A DNA stretch of 64,000 nucleotides from Amorphochlora amoebiformis (GCA_054601695.1 BAAHQB010000007.1:930001-994000), one strand, 5' to 3'. Shown: positions 1 through 53,053, counted from the stretch's first letter. Notes: a model not told the origin generated them from the sequence alone. Numbers and translations: made by a program.

Positions 1-351
1 TTGAAAGAGAGCAAGAGGAAAGAGAGCAAGGAGAGAGAGCAAGGAGAGAGAGCAAGGAGTGAGCACAAGGAGAGAGAGCAAGGGGAGAGGGGGAAAGAGA
101 GAGCGAGAGCGCAAGAAGAGAGAGAAAGAGAGAGGAGAGAAAGCGCGCAACAGGAGAGAGAGAGAGAGAGCAAGAGGAGAGAGAGAGAACAAGAGTGAAG
201 AGAGAGAGCAAGAGGAAAGAGAGCAAGAGGAAGAGAACAGGAGGAAAGAGAGAAAAGAGAGAGAGAGAGGGAGAGAGAGAAAGAAGAAGAGAGAGAGAGA
301 GGAGAGAGAAAGAGAGAGAGAGTAGAGTGATATAGGGTAAAAAAACGAAGA

Positions 352-387
<36 letters not shown>

Positions 388-400
388 AGAGACAGAGATG
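1..400. repeat. GA-rich low-complexity tract
   Basis: Purine-only sequence, mainly GAGA, AGGAGA and GAAAGAG, with very few pyrimidines on the + strand. The open frames across it encode only Lys/Arg/Glu/Ser and are artefacts of composition. No gene seen. Confidence 0.9.
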
Positions 401-571
401 ATTGACAGCGAAAGGAAGGAAAATTAAACAGATTTGTAAAATGAGTTTAGAGAAACGGAGGGATGATATAATATGTACATATACCTTTACTTCGAATTTA
501 TATAGTATCCATCTACAAAACCTATATGTGCAATATAAACATGTATATATATATATATATATATATATACT

Positions 572-605
<34 letters not shown>

Positions 606-634
606 TGTTTTTATATATATATCTGTATGTATAC

Positions 635-678
<44 letters not shown>

Positions 679-704
679 CTACAATATATATAATATAAAT
701 ACGC

Positions 705-737
<33 letters not shown>

Positions 738-850
738 TATATACATACATATCTATAGAGACACAAAATATCTACCTTCCAAGCCTCTATACATCTCTCC
801 CTCTCCCTATAAAATGAATGTGTAAGTGCATATGTTATATTATATAATAT

Positions 851-882
<32 letters not shown>

Positions 883-888
883 GATTAG

Positions 889-4540
<3,652 letters not shown>

Positions 4541-4639
4541 TCTAGTTCGTTATAATCTAACAGTTCTACTTGGCTCCAGTAACTGTAGTTTAGGTAGTAA
4601 CAAACAATAGGACCCTATTGAAAGGAAAGCACTAACCTA

Positions 4640-4963
4640 GCTAACTTATATAATTATTTATAAATACGTCAGACTCTCTACATCTAGTACATACGTCCGA
4701 CTCTCTAGACCTTCCGATGAGTAGTATTAATATTAGTCTAGCAAACTCTGACTGGTACGTAGATCGAGAGCTCTAGCCTGATGGACAATATAGACTATCT
4801 AGATTATCTAGTAGATCTACAAGGCTAGATATATCTAGGATATAGATACACACACATTGCGCAAATGTATAACATTACTAGATTATATAAATATTATGAT
4901 ACATATAAATATATATATATATCTAAATATCTAGGATATCTAGATATATATATATATATATTG

Positions 4964-4997
<34 letters not shown>

Positions 4998-5237
4998 TAG
5001 CGCTAGATATGCTACCTCTAGTCTAGCTAGTACGTCTATAAACTAGATAAAAACACTAAATTAATGTAATATATCTTCGAGATCAAAGTCTAGAGATAGT
5101 ATCTATCTAGTCTATCTAGTCTATAGTATATATATATATATATATATATATCATGATATATAATATTATGTATATATCTAGATATAAATATATATATATA
5201 TATCTAGTATATATATTTTTTTTATATATACATATCT

Positions 5238-5277
<40 letters not shown>

Positions 5278-5280
5278 TCT
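4640..5280. other. CTAG-rich island between convergent gene ends
   Basis: Between the RluA stop (4540) and the CIP2A-like stop (5339). The tetramer CTAG recurs more than twenty times (TCTAGA, ATCTAG, CTAGCTAG, TACTAG), mixed with short (TA)n blocks. No open frame of interest. Similar islands occur at 20090-20460 and 32815-33050, also between convergent genes. Function unknown. Confidence 0.7.
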
Positions 5281-5338
5281 ATGTGTTTGCCAAAGTCTCG
5301 GAACATAATCTAGCATCTTCTGTAACTTTCAATTACTT

Positions 5339-9859
<4,521 letters not shown>

Positions 9860-10419
9860 GGTTGCGTCAACCGAACCCAGACAGACGTTAACGGAATCTA
9901 TCGAGGCAACCGAATTATTATCTAGGTCCCGAGATCTAGGTTCCGAAATGCCGGGTTTGCTTCGGTGGGTTGTGATATTCCTCCTGGTCCCTAATAAAGC
10001 TTCAGTTCATGCTAAAATACAACCAAAATGGACATACAAGGCTTCTAGTTGCATATCATCAGGTTTTCCCACACCTTGATCACTTTTTAAGCCATTTGTT
10101 AAGAGACGGCCTGAGCCGAGGAAAAATTTTATTCCGTCTAATTTACACCCTTCCTGTCCGCTATATAGGGCTCACCAGATATTCACCAAGGCCATTCTCC
10201 TATGCATGCCGATTTTTGCCCTGCAGAGCATCTCCCTATAAGGGGAGAGGGCTTTCTGACTTTAACCCGGGCGGACCGAACGACACTAAGGTGTTCTGCA
10301 ACTTTTACGGCGATGGCGATTCACTCAAACTGAACCGAACTCCATTCGATGTTGAAATGTGCATGATAGTCTGTGCGTCGATCGATCTGTGATATTCTTA
10401 TGATACACTTATCATTCAG
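9860..10419. promoter_or_regulatory. Divergent intergenic region, possible bidirectional promoter
   Basis: About 560 bp of balanced composition without simple repeats between the start of the CIP2A-like gene (9859, minus) and the first recognised exon of the cold-shock gene (10420, plus). An undetected first exon of the cold-shock gene may lie here. No TATA element was identified with confidence. Confidence 0.4.
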
Positions 10420-10898
10420 AATGCTTCCGAGAAATCTAACGGAGGGTTGGATTCCCATCCATCTGAGCGTGAGTGTACTGTCATGTGGTACGATACACGC
10501 AAAAAGTTCGGCATGCTAGTCTGTGCGGACACCGGGGCGACAGCTCTCTTTCATGAATCCTCCGTACAAACCCGTCATCACTCCTCACGTTCATCAATCC
10601 CTTTCCATTGCCTTACTCTAAACCCTGGGGTTTCCAGCCCAATCGCAACCTCCACCCTAACCCTACATCTTAAACTCTCTTACATTATATGCTGGCCCAA
10701 CTCATCCAAACTTTCCCCAAACCATATCCCTTCGCTAACACGAACTAATTCTCTACGACATAGCTACCGAAAGATGAAGGTGAGGTGAAGAGAGTCAAAG
10801 CAAGCCATGCCAGTGTGCACGCCACCTTTGATTCTAATGGTGCTATTACAACCGTGAGGTATATTGACCCTGGTGAAACATCCCATAAGGTAGGATAA
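10420..10898 (+). CDS. Cold-shock-domain protein, N-terminus not found
   Basis: Two exons in phase: 10420-10563 and 10764-10898 (stop TAA at 10896-10898). Exon 1 encodes ECTVMWYDTRKKFGMLVCAD then ATALFHESS, matching the cold-shock pattern G-x-VKWF-x-x-x-K-x-FGF-I...D-x-FVH-x-S that forms the first three strands with the RNP1-like nucleic-acid-binding surface. Exon 2 encodes a charged 40-residue segment ending DPGETSHKVG. Such domains bind single-stranded RNA or DNA. The exon begins at an acceptor (ATTCAG), so the start codon is further upstream and was not located. A donor at 10890 could instead splice this gene into the methyltransferase gene downstream; phase does not fit directly, so separate genes are preferred. 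Confidence 0.62.
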
Positions 10899-10924
10899 AA
10901 CAATTCTTAGTCACGACGAGGCTT

Positions 10925-11065
10925 GAGTTAGGGTTAGGGAAAGTTCGGGTGTTGGGTTTTCAGTTGGGTTTGGGCTTCAGGTTAGGAATAGGGTTAAGAT
11001 TAGGGTTAGGGTTAGGGTTAGGGTTTAAATTTAGAGTTAGGGTTGAAAGCTGCGTTAGGGTTCAA
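10925..11065. repeat. TTAGGG-type repeats
   Basis: Degenerate GGGTTAGGGTT units downstream of the cold-shock stop codon. The longest clean stretch is near 11003-11025. No gene is seen between 10899 and 11377 apart from (TA)n. Confidence 0.8.
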
Positions 11066-11149
11066 ATTAATGATTAGTGTCAGGCTTAGGGTTTAAGAAT
11101 GCATATATGCATATGGGTTACAAACCTATATGTCCAAAATTACATATAT

Positions 11150-11212
<63 letters not shown>

Positions 11213-11234
11213 TATGTATATTTGTGTACATACC

Positions 11235-11297
<63 letters not shown>

Positions 11298-11377
11298 GTT
11301 ATATATACACACACATATATATATATACATATAATATGTATAATATGTGGGTTAGTCAAGTGGTAGATATTTCTGTA

Positions 11378-19729
<8,352 letters not shown>

Positions 19730-20089
19730 TCGACTCAGCACTCTTAGATTGATGGCTGGGTGACACTTGAATAATTACACTAACTTTCGCAATACGCTGG
19801 TATCACACTGGTGCCACACTAGTACCCTCGGGCTACCCGATATCCTTTCGATAGGTCAGCCTAGGTCCCTTCCTAGGAACCCTCAGGATATTTCAGGCTC
19901 CCTTATATACCTACGTCTCGGGATCTTCCGCCACATCGACAGTCCATGTATCATCTGTACATGTATGTGTGCGCGCGTCTGTCTGCGCCTGTATGCGCGA
20001 CTTATGACTTATAAAAGATATCACAATCATCAACCTCTATCATTCACTTACAAGCACTAATTCTAGTAATTTTATACATTAATTGTTTC

Positions 20090-20460
20090 ATCTATATATT
20101 CGCTAGAATAGATATATCTATATTATCACTAGTATATATCATAATCCATAAAATGACTAGTCTAGTATACTTAACGGTATGATAGAATATCTATGCATCT
20201 AGATCACCTAGCATACAGATACATGTAGATCATACTTCCTGTCATTCTTATCTAGCTTATTCTAGGTATTGCACACATTAGATCTAAAGACATATATATA
20301 TATGATACTATATATACTAGATATACTCTCGAGACTCTTGAGACTCTATCTACTAACGGATACAGAAGATCTAGAAGAGCTTTGGCTCGAGATGTCAGCT
20401 ATAGCTAGTATAGGCTAGATAGGCTAGATAGGTCTGTGATAATTTAATGATTTGAAAAGT
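20090..20460. other. CTAG-rich island between convergent gene ends
   Basis: Between the methyltransferase stop (19729) and the CBS-protein stop (20531). CTAG recurs in TTCTAG, CACTAG, GACTAGTCTAG, ATCTAGATC, GATCTAGAAG and AGGCTAGATAGGCTAGATAGG. The preceding 19730-20090 has balanced composition with no recognised gene. Confidence 0.68.
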
Positions 20461-20530
20461 ACTTGCAAAAAGTATCGAGAGTATTACTGATATAAATTTT
20501 TGCGTTCGCACCGAGGTCACTTAAGTAACA

Positions 20531-20768
20531 TTAACTTTGTGATCGGGACGACGCACGGGACCTGCTGACAGTTCCCGTGATCATTCTCAACAAATCAGAT
20601 ATGCTGATCACTGCCTCTGGTCGCAAGCCTGTCCTAGGATCTGCCACGAAGACCCTGTGCATCTTGACGGCGACGAGGCGGCGGATCACTAGATCCAAAG
20701 TGTCGGATGGCTTTGAGCTTCATTATTTTGTTAGATAAATATACTTTATGTGTTTGATGTATATCTTT

Positions 20769-20833
<65 letters not shown>

Positions 20834-20895
20834 CCATGGCATACGTATATATGTAAAGATACATACATATTGTATATATATTTATATTTATATAT

Positions 20896-20963
<68 letters not shown>

Positions 20964-21606
20964 TATATATAGAGTGTATAATATATCGTAGAAATGTATT
21001 TTAATATAGTGTATAATGTATCGTAGAAATATATTCATACATACACTAGATGTATTAAAAATCTCTAACCAACCTGACGTTGGGCATCAAATCAACAATC
21101 TCTTCTTGCCTCACCTGCGAGGTAAAGTGAGAGTCGTGTTACACAGTTTCCGGTTGGAGGTGCACCTTTGCGAGAAATTGGCGGATGGGCAGCTGAAGAA
21201 GGCTCAAATTCTGTTTCGCTAGATATAGTTTCAAGTCCGAGGCTAATATAGAATATGTCAGGTGTTACGACGATGAATCAATACCAGCTTTCACGTTAAA
21301 ACCTTGAGTGCTGCACATGTACGATCCCAGTTGGTCTATCACCGCAATACCGCTCAAATTCTTGTCAGACATCACCTAAAGGTTTTCATGAGTTCAGATT
21401 TAATGGATTCCGTAATAAATCAATTGATACATTTGCATAAGTAAATAAATATATTTATACATAAATTAAATGTGTAAATAAATACTGTATTAAACACACA
21501 CACGCATACAATATATATATATATATAAACATATATATATATATATTATATATATATATACATATATATTATATATATATTTATATATATACCTATATAT
21601 TATATC

Positions 21607-21637
<31 letters not shown>

Positions 21638-21674
21638 CCACACACATATATACATGTGTATGTATGTATGTATG

Positions 21675-21722
<48 letters not shown>

Positions 21723-22974
21723 ACATATATATAATACTAACTGTAAATGTTCACACAAATATTTGACGTAAAAATAATGTGTATTAATATCTCACATACA
21801 GCATAAAATATGTCAACTGTACCTTAAAGACTTCTGACGCTGGGGTTTGCTTAGGTACTGACACGACCGGACGAATTCCGATATCTTTGGCAGTGAATCG
21901 CTTCAGCTCGGCCTCCACCTTTTTCTGTTTAAATACATGTTTCGATCTAAGCGTGTGGTTTTGTCTTGGTTTTGTGTAATCTTTGGCGCTTCTCTACGTG
22001 CTCTCTCTGCAAACTCTCTATACGCTCTTTTCATGCGTTCTCTCTTTTTTAAAACATTAAATGCAAACTACGTCAGTGAGCGTCTTCTGGAGGTAACGCA
22101 TCACGGATGACTGAGAGACGATGTTGACTAGCTCCCCTTTCTCGTCCATCACAGGGATTCGCTTGGTCCTCGACGCCATCATCTTCATAGCCTGTCGATT
22201 TGGATAAGTTTTGGTTACGATCGCAAAACAATTACGCTGCTTACGTCCCATAACGACGAGTTCAACGGCAGTGGTTTGAAGGGATTACGTCTTGCGAGGT
22301 ATCGCACGGTTATCTTCGGTTCAAGAGCCTAAAATAAACGGCTTTAAGAATCTGAGCTGTAACTTAGTTAATGATTTGAATACGTAACTGCTATATCGAT
22401 AATTTGATCAAGATGAGCCTTGCGAGGTGACTTGAGAGGGGATGGAGATCTGCTACGCTTCCTGTCCTTGCTGTCGAAACTCCGATTTCTGGATCTTTGA
22501 AAAGGTGAGATTTGACGTGGAAGCCTCGGAATCTTAGTGTCTTTTTCTTCTTCCTCGATAACTTCTTCCAGGGGTGAGGATAACAAGGAAGCCGCGCTGC
22601 CAGGGTCGGGCATTGGCTTCCGCTTCGGTGTTGTCGCTTCTTTCTGTTTCACCATACTGGTGACGTACGCCACGAGGTCGCGCAGGTCCAGAAACCCAAT
22701 CCAGGTCTTCCCGTCCTTAACGGGCGCTGAAAGGATGTTGTTGTGCACCAGTACACGAAACCCATCGAGCCTACTCGGTATCGAAATATAAAAGTCGAGA
22801 TATTAGTGCACCGAACATCACAATTTTGAAGTCATTTTTCATTTTTCCACTTCCTCACAATGATGAGTCGGCTTTCACGGTAATAACGCGCTTCAAAGGA
22901 GTCTGCAAAGCCTTTTGGGACAGGTTAATCTTGTCAAACAATGCCTTCACGGCCGGAAACTCGGTAGCGGCCAT
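20531..22974 (-). CDS. Four-CBS-domain protein of the SNF4/AMPK-gamma type
   Basis: Nine phase-consistent exons: 22974-22859, 22770-22389, 22328-22245, 22191-22072, 21924-21823, 21375-21303, 21218-21166, 21114-21074 and 20717-20531; 385 aa; start ATG at 22974. CBS domains come in two pairs and bind adenine nucleotides. CBS1 (about 22-80) shows [14 protein letters not shown] and [17 protein letters not shown]2 (about 168-230) shows [17 protein letters not shown] and [23 protein letters not shown]3 (about 243-300) shows [13 protein letters not shown]4 (about 322-375) shows [13 protein letters not shown] and [12 protein letters not shown]. Between CBS1 and CBS2 is an 80-residue acidic then Arg/Ser-rich linker ([15 protein letters not shown]), a likely phosphorylation segment. 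The architecture resembles SNF4/AMPK gamma and plant PV42-type proteins. Binding partners cannot be seen. Confidence 0.88.
20765..21745. repeat. (TA)n arrays in introns of the CBS gene
   Basis: (TA)n at 20765-20985 and 21505-21745, with TATG units at 21660-21680. Both are intronic. Confidence 0.88.
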
Positions 22975-23921
22975 CGTGCGCGGTTTGATTCAAGGCTCAC
23001 TTTTTTAGCCGAAAAAATGTTCAACCCTCTAACTCCTGGTTTTGTGTGGTACAGGACATGGGTGGGACATGAAATCTGGCTTCCGGCATTCCGCCATATG
23101 AGCCTCGACAAGATTCGCCTGCTTTTCACGACGTAAGATGCTTGAGTTGGCGGTGTTAGACGATTCAATTTGATTTTTTGGGTACGTAGTGGAAGAGTGC
23201 AAACGGACAGCGGAAATGACAGCAAACACAGGTGGTCATTACAAAAAAAGGATGTCGGATAACAATGCGCTACTTCGACTCTCATACAACCCACCTCGAT
23301 CCCTCAGGAAATTCGAAGCACAAACGATAATATGGAAGAGCGTCGCATGCGGGATCCGCGCCTTTGTTCTAATGATGGTCTGTAAATGACCTTGATATCC
23401 GCAACTCGCAGTGTCACTGACCCGTTCTACTCCCGTCAAGTTTCTCTTCGTCGTACTGTCGTTCGTATCGGCCATGATTCACGAGAAAAGCAAGAAATAT
23501 ATGTCTATGAGGCAGCAGGTCGCGCCCCTTCGTATCTACCCCTCACAAATTTTGCCTATGTTGATACCCTTACTAACCCCTTACATCTCCTTACTACCCA
23601 GGAGCAATACGCCAACCAACTCATTCTACCTGCCTATTTCGATCAAGCTAAGCACTATTTAAGCCAGGCACCTTTGGGGTTAAAATTGAGGAAGATGTCA
23701 AGTAAAGGTACCATTGGTTTAAAGTACCGTGTGGACCAAGCATGGAAATGGCCAATTCAATTCACCAGTACATACGTACACAGCCAATAGGCTTAAAAAA
23801 AACACCTGTGTACATACGCTTACACGGCCAGGGTAAATCTAAATGATCGTGAACATAGCCAATGTACATATTAAAAGGGGTGGAAACATGATGTCACGGG
23901 TAGTGCATTCACGGTTCATTC
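22975..23921. promoter_or_regulatory. Divergent intergenic region between the CBS and ATP-grasp genes
   Basis: About 950 bp without simple repeats between two divergent start codons. It contains a 134-codon open frame at 23386-23790 (+) with no recognisable domain, which I do not call a gene. Promoters of both genes are expected here. No specific element was identified. Confidence 0.4.
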
Positions 23922-31610
<7,689 letters not shown>

Positions 31611-31964
31611 TTTCATATGTTTTTCAATTATTTTCGTAAATATGTTTATTTGCAAATATCTATACTCAACATATTTTTACATGTATGTATGTGTGTGTGT
31701 GTATGTATATGTATATGTGTACGCGTATTCATCGTGCATTAAATTTACTCTATCTCTTATATATAATATATATATACATAGTATACTCTGCATGTTATTA
31801 TTAGTTCATTATTATAATTATTACAATTATTAGTGTTAGGTAACATCATTATTCATTATTAATATTATTATTATTTTTATTATTATTACTATCGGTTTAG
31901 TTATTACAACCCTATTGTTATTATGGTGATCTGTAGTATTGCACATATTTAGATATATATATAT

Positions 31965-31991
31965 ATATGTGTGTGTGTGTGTAATATATAT

Positions 31992-32032
<41 letters not shown>

Positions 32033-32136
32033 TATATACATAATATATATATATGTATATATGTAATACTATGATACTTTACGTAACACATTTTTCGATA
32101 TACATACATACACATGTATATATATAGAAATATATA

Positions 32137-32186
<50 letters not shown>

Positions 32187-32230
32187 TAAATATATCGTAT
32201 ATATATCGTACATATATGTATACAATAAAA

Positions 32231-32304
<74 letters not shown>

Positions 32305-32305
32305 G

Positions 32306-32398
<93 letters not shown>

Positions 32399-32427
32399 AT
32401 GTGTGTTATGTTTATGTATAAATATAC

Positions 32428-32468
<41 letters not shown>

Positions 32469-32540
32469 ATGTATATATATATATATATGATATATATATA
32501 TATATATATATTTCTATAGGATATGCATATTATATACATA
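31965..32540. repeat. (TA)n arrays downstream of the ATP-grasp gene
   Basis: Intergenic (TA)n. ATT-rich DNA at 31800-31925 precedes it. Confidence 0.85.
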
Positions 32541-32814
32541 AATAAGTTTTTATAATTAACGACGATTTACAATATTAGGTAAGGACTACTACACAACTCA
32601 GATCGCTAAGTGTAATCGCACTTTAGTGGCTGACTATAGCTTGTGTGAGCGGGCGTACGCGCCTTTGTAATCAAATTCTAGAAATTGTGCATCTAAATGT
32701 TCTGTCAGTCTGTGCTAGTTCAACGCGGTAATGTCTAGAATGTTACCGTTGTAAAAAAAATCCGGATGTGTGCACAATCATTGAGCTGTAATTAAGGAAC
32801 TTAGTACCGTGTTT

Positions 32815-33050
32815 CTATACTAGAGTATAGTCTAGATAGTACTAGTATACTCGAGAGTGAACTAGGTTACTAGCTTGAGCTTATCTAGCTTATACTGAGT
32901 AATATCTAGTGTACAGTCTTGATAGTATCTAGAGTATCCTAGCTAGTTATCTAGAATATATATATAAATATATACATGTATGTTATATCTAGTATATATG
33001 ACCAGATCGTACTAGCGTAACATGATTAGTCTAGCTTGTGCATAGATCGA
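32815..33050. other. CTAG-rich island between convergent gene ends
   Basis: Between the ATP-grasp stop (31610) and the MFS stop (33092). CTAG occurs in ACTAGAG, TCTAGATAGTACTAG, AACTAGGTTACTAGC, ATCTAGAG, CCTAGCTAG and TATCTAGAAT. Confidence 0.68.
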
Positions 33051-33091
33051 TACCAATAAATTGTTGAAGTTTTGAAATTAATTTGTGTGAT

Positions 33092-36443
<3,352 letters not shown>

Positions 36444-36784
36444 CCTTTTGCTGGACACAGAGCCACAGCCGAGAATTTATTATTCGTTTAATAATTCGGG
36501 TGACTCGCCTTGTTGGCTTCGACGTGGTTGTCCCCCAGAATACAAGGGTATAGCTTCTTCTTCGAAATTCAAGAACAGGGAAACGAGAATATCAATTTAT
36601 ATTGCTCCCATTAGAAAGTTTTCCGTGAAAACAATTTTAATACGAAGAAGAAAACTCATAGTTTCTCCCTTATTCCCCGCTCCGGACCGAAACCGTAAAG
36701 CCTAGACCTCTCGGCACAAGCTTTAAGGTTACCTCCCCATTCGAATCTGTATACTTTGTGCCCAGGAGGGGTTGTTCGTCGGAA
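36444..36784. promoter_or_regulatory. Divergent intergenic region between the MFS gene and the gene at 36785
   Basis: Only 341 bp separate two divergent ATG codons. No repeats. A shared promoter is likely by position only. Confidence 0.4.
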
Positions 36785-49319
<12,535 letters not shown>

Positions 49320-49410
49320 ATTTCTAAGATTTATGTAATCCAATATGAAAAGATGTATTTATATTATATTATATTAATATATATATATATATATATACAT
49401 CTATTATTAT

Positions 49411-49485
<75 letters not shown>

Positions 49486-49486
49486 A

Positions 49487-49529
<43 letters not shown>

Positions 49530-49535
49530 ATATAA

Positions 49536-49610
<75 letters not shown>

Positions 49611-49961
49611 TCATATTATATAACGTTAAACATAATATATATATATATATATATATATACATTATATATATAATATGTAAATTGGTATATTACATACACT
49701 AGTGTATGTACATAATATATATATATATATATATATGTTTATGTATATATGTATATATATACACATGTATTACAACTTGTAGCAATATTACAACAGAGAG
49801 CCATTTTCTCGATGGACTCTTCACACTTCGAGACAGTGCTATGTTATTATTATTATTATTACTATTACATTGTATATGAATATAGTATAATATATACATT
49901 TTGCAACATGTAGTAACATTACAGCAAAGAGCACGATTTCAATGGACTCTATATATAATAT

Positions 49962-50074
49962 AATATAAAAATAGTAATAATAATAATATAGCACTATCTC
50001 GAACAGGTATTAAGAGTTCATTGAAATCGTAATACCTGTTCGAGATAGTGCTATATTATTATTATTACTATTTT

Positions 50075-50080
<6 letters not shown>
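49962..50080. repeat. 51-bp perfect inverted repeat
   Basis: Arm 49962-50012 is the exact reverse complement of arm 50030-50080, with a 17-nt spacer. The arms include GCACTATCTCGAACAGGTAT and an ATT run. The sequence is related to the first exon of the gene at 50665. Confidence 0.92.
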
Positions 50081-50120
<40 letters not shown>

Positions 50121-50223
50121 CATATATGTATATACATATATATAATGTATATCTGTGTGTATACATTATATAACACGATGTACAGTAGGGAAGCATGTTC
50201 TCGACGACAAGTATGAGATAATA

Positions 50224-50274
<51 letters not shown>

Positions 50275-50439
50275 TATATATGTATATATGTATACGTATA
50301 TATATTATATATATATATATATGTGTGTGTACATTTATATATATGTATATATATATATATATATAATATATATATATATATATGTATATATGCAAATACA
50401 CCTATTTAGACATTCATACCTACACATACACAGAAGATT

Positions 50440-50600
50440 TCAACCTTTCCTTCTTCTTCATCTCTTTGCTATTATATTATTATTATAATTATTCTTATTC
50501 TTATTATTATTATTATTATTATTGTTATTATTATTGTTATTATTGCTATTGTTCTTATTTTTTTATTACTATTATTGTTATAATATATTGTAATATTAAT
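50440..50600. repeat. ATT trinucleotide array
   Basis: Interrupted TTA/ATT repeats, about 150 bp, upstream of the start codon at 50665. Confidence 0.85.
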
Positions 50601-50664
50601 ATATAGTAATTCTATATACACATCATATAACATGTAGTAATTACAACAGAGAAGTATGTTTTCG

Positions 50665-50813
50665 ATGGACTCTTCATACCTGTTTGAGATTCTGTTTAAA
50701 CGCCATTACAAGAATAATGCAGGGCTCTTATTGGGAGAGGTAACTTTGCAAGTAAACGTTATTAATATGTTTACGTGAATGTTTTATGTATAATATATAA
50801 TATAAATAATTAA

Positions 50814-50854
<41 letters not shown>

Positions 50855-50904
50855 GTACATGTATATATATGCACGTATCGTGGATGTAATAAATATGTTT
50901 ATAC

Positions 50905-50974
<70 letters not shown>

Positions 50975-51004
50975 GCAAATACGAATTTTCAGATATAAAT
51001 ATAC

Positions 51005-51055
<51 letters not shown>

Positions 51056-51073
51056 TTCATGTCTCTATATCTG

Positions 51074-51123
<50 letters not shown>

Positions 51124-51260
51124 GTATGTATGTATATGCATACATGTATATTTACATATATAATATATATATATATATATATATCTAACGTATATCAGAT
51201 CCAATATGCGTACATTTCGTCTGTCGTTGGAGGGTCAGTTGTACAATCACACACCTATAC

Positions 51261-51300
<40 letters not shown>

Positions 51301-51349
51301 GATATGTGTATAGCATACATGTGAAATAAGATACATCCATATATATATT

Positions 51350-51398
<49 letters not shown>

Positions 51399-52072
51399 AT
51401 AATATTATACGTACATACACAATCCAACAAAAAGACAAAGGGTGTTACAAGAACAGAAAACACGTGAAAACAGCCTTAAATCGTATGCGAATATTTAAAT
51501 CTACGTATACGACTTATACAAAGAGAGAGGGACAATAACAAGCATTGAATAAGAAGCTTATATAGGGAGAAAGAGCCAGAGGCATAAGCGAGGGGAGGAG
51601 GCCGGACAGACAGAGCGAGAGAGAGGGCACCGAGAGAGAGATCGGGGAGATGATGATAGATACAATGAGAAAGCGCGAGAAAGAGAGAGAGCAGAGAGAG
51701 AGAGAGAGAGAGCACAGAGGAGAACAAGAGAGAGAGAGAGAGGAAAAGGCTAGGTCTAACTCAAAGTGGTGTGAAATTCAGATGTGTAACCGGTTTACAC
51801 CAATGGAAGCAACTCCTAACCCTTCTCTGCAACTGCGAGAAGGTATATTGCAATATGTGCTATAGTTCTATCTCTATAGATGTGCGAGTTTAATATACAT
51901 CTATATATATATATATATATATATATGCATAATTTATAATAATATGTGATATATATATATATGTTATATATATATATATATATGTATACATATATATATA
52001 TATATATATATATATTAATATATGTTATGCATAGATATAAATAACTACATATATACATAGATATATATATAT

Positions 52073-52114
<42 letters not shown>

Positions 52115-52156
52115 TATAAATATGGGTGATATAATGTCTGTACGTACATTTGTAAG

Positions 52157-52218
<62 letters not shown>

Positions 52219-52246
52219 TATATATATATAATATATAATATATATG

Positions 52247-52290
<44 letters not shown>

Positions 52291-52425
52291 GCGTATTATA
52301 TATAGATATATATATATATATATATGTATAACATTTGTGTATGTGTATTTAAATATAATTACGTACATTCGAAAGTATTTTCATCTATATGAATAGATAT
52401 ACATATCCAAGATATACATACACAC

Positions 52426-52464
<39 letters not shown>

Positions 52465-52480
52465 ATTGTGCGTATGTATT

Positions 52481-52566
<86 letters not shown>

Positions 52567-52664
52567 CATTACATATATAAAAAAATATATTATGTATATA
52601 AATATATATATATATGCATATACGGATGTATATATATAACGATAGCCATTGGAGCGAAGAATTG

Positions 52665-52709
<45 letters not shown>

Positions 52710-53015
52710 TATATATATATTCTATATATATATATATATATATGTATTTATGTATATATATATATATATTATATATATATATATATTTATATATATGTGT
52801 GTGTACTCGTATGCAAACGGATGTAAACATGATGACAGTCATTGGAGCGAAGAATTGAGTTGTTTTCCGAGTTGAATCGGATTCTCGTGCTTCAGATTCG
52901 GTTTGCGCCCAAAGATTATCTGGTTATGTGTGGTTATGTGTGGTTATGTGTATTTATAATGTGCGGTCATGTTTGTTTGTAATATGTAATATCAATGTAG
53001 GTATATATAGATTCG

Positions 53016-53053
<38 letters not shown>

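Larger units (their letters stand above)
49780..50745. repeat. Dispersed copies of the 5' end of the gene at 50665
   Basis: A unit of about 75-110 bp, roughly AACATGTAGTAA then TTACAACAGAGA then TTCGATGGACTCTTCATACC, recurs near 49790-49855, 49902-49951, 50010-50060 (as palindrome arms) and 50172-50225 (diverged), and once as the real first exon at 50629-50739. ATT trinucleotide runs follow several copies. Only the last copy opens into a long reading frame. Confidence 0.72.

Noticed and set aside
23386-23790. 134-codon plus-strand frame as a gene
   Set aside because: Lies in a divergent promoter region, lacks a recognisable domain, and has no supporting splice or family evidence.
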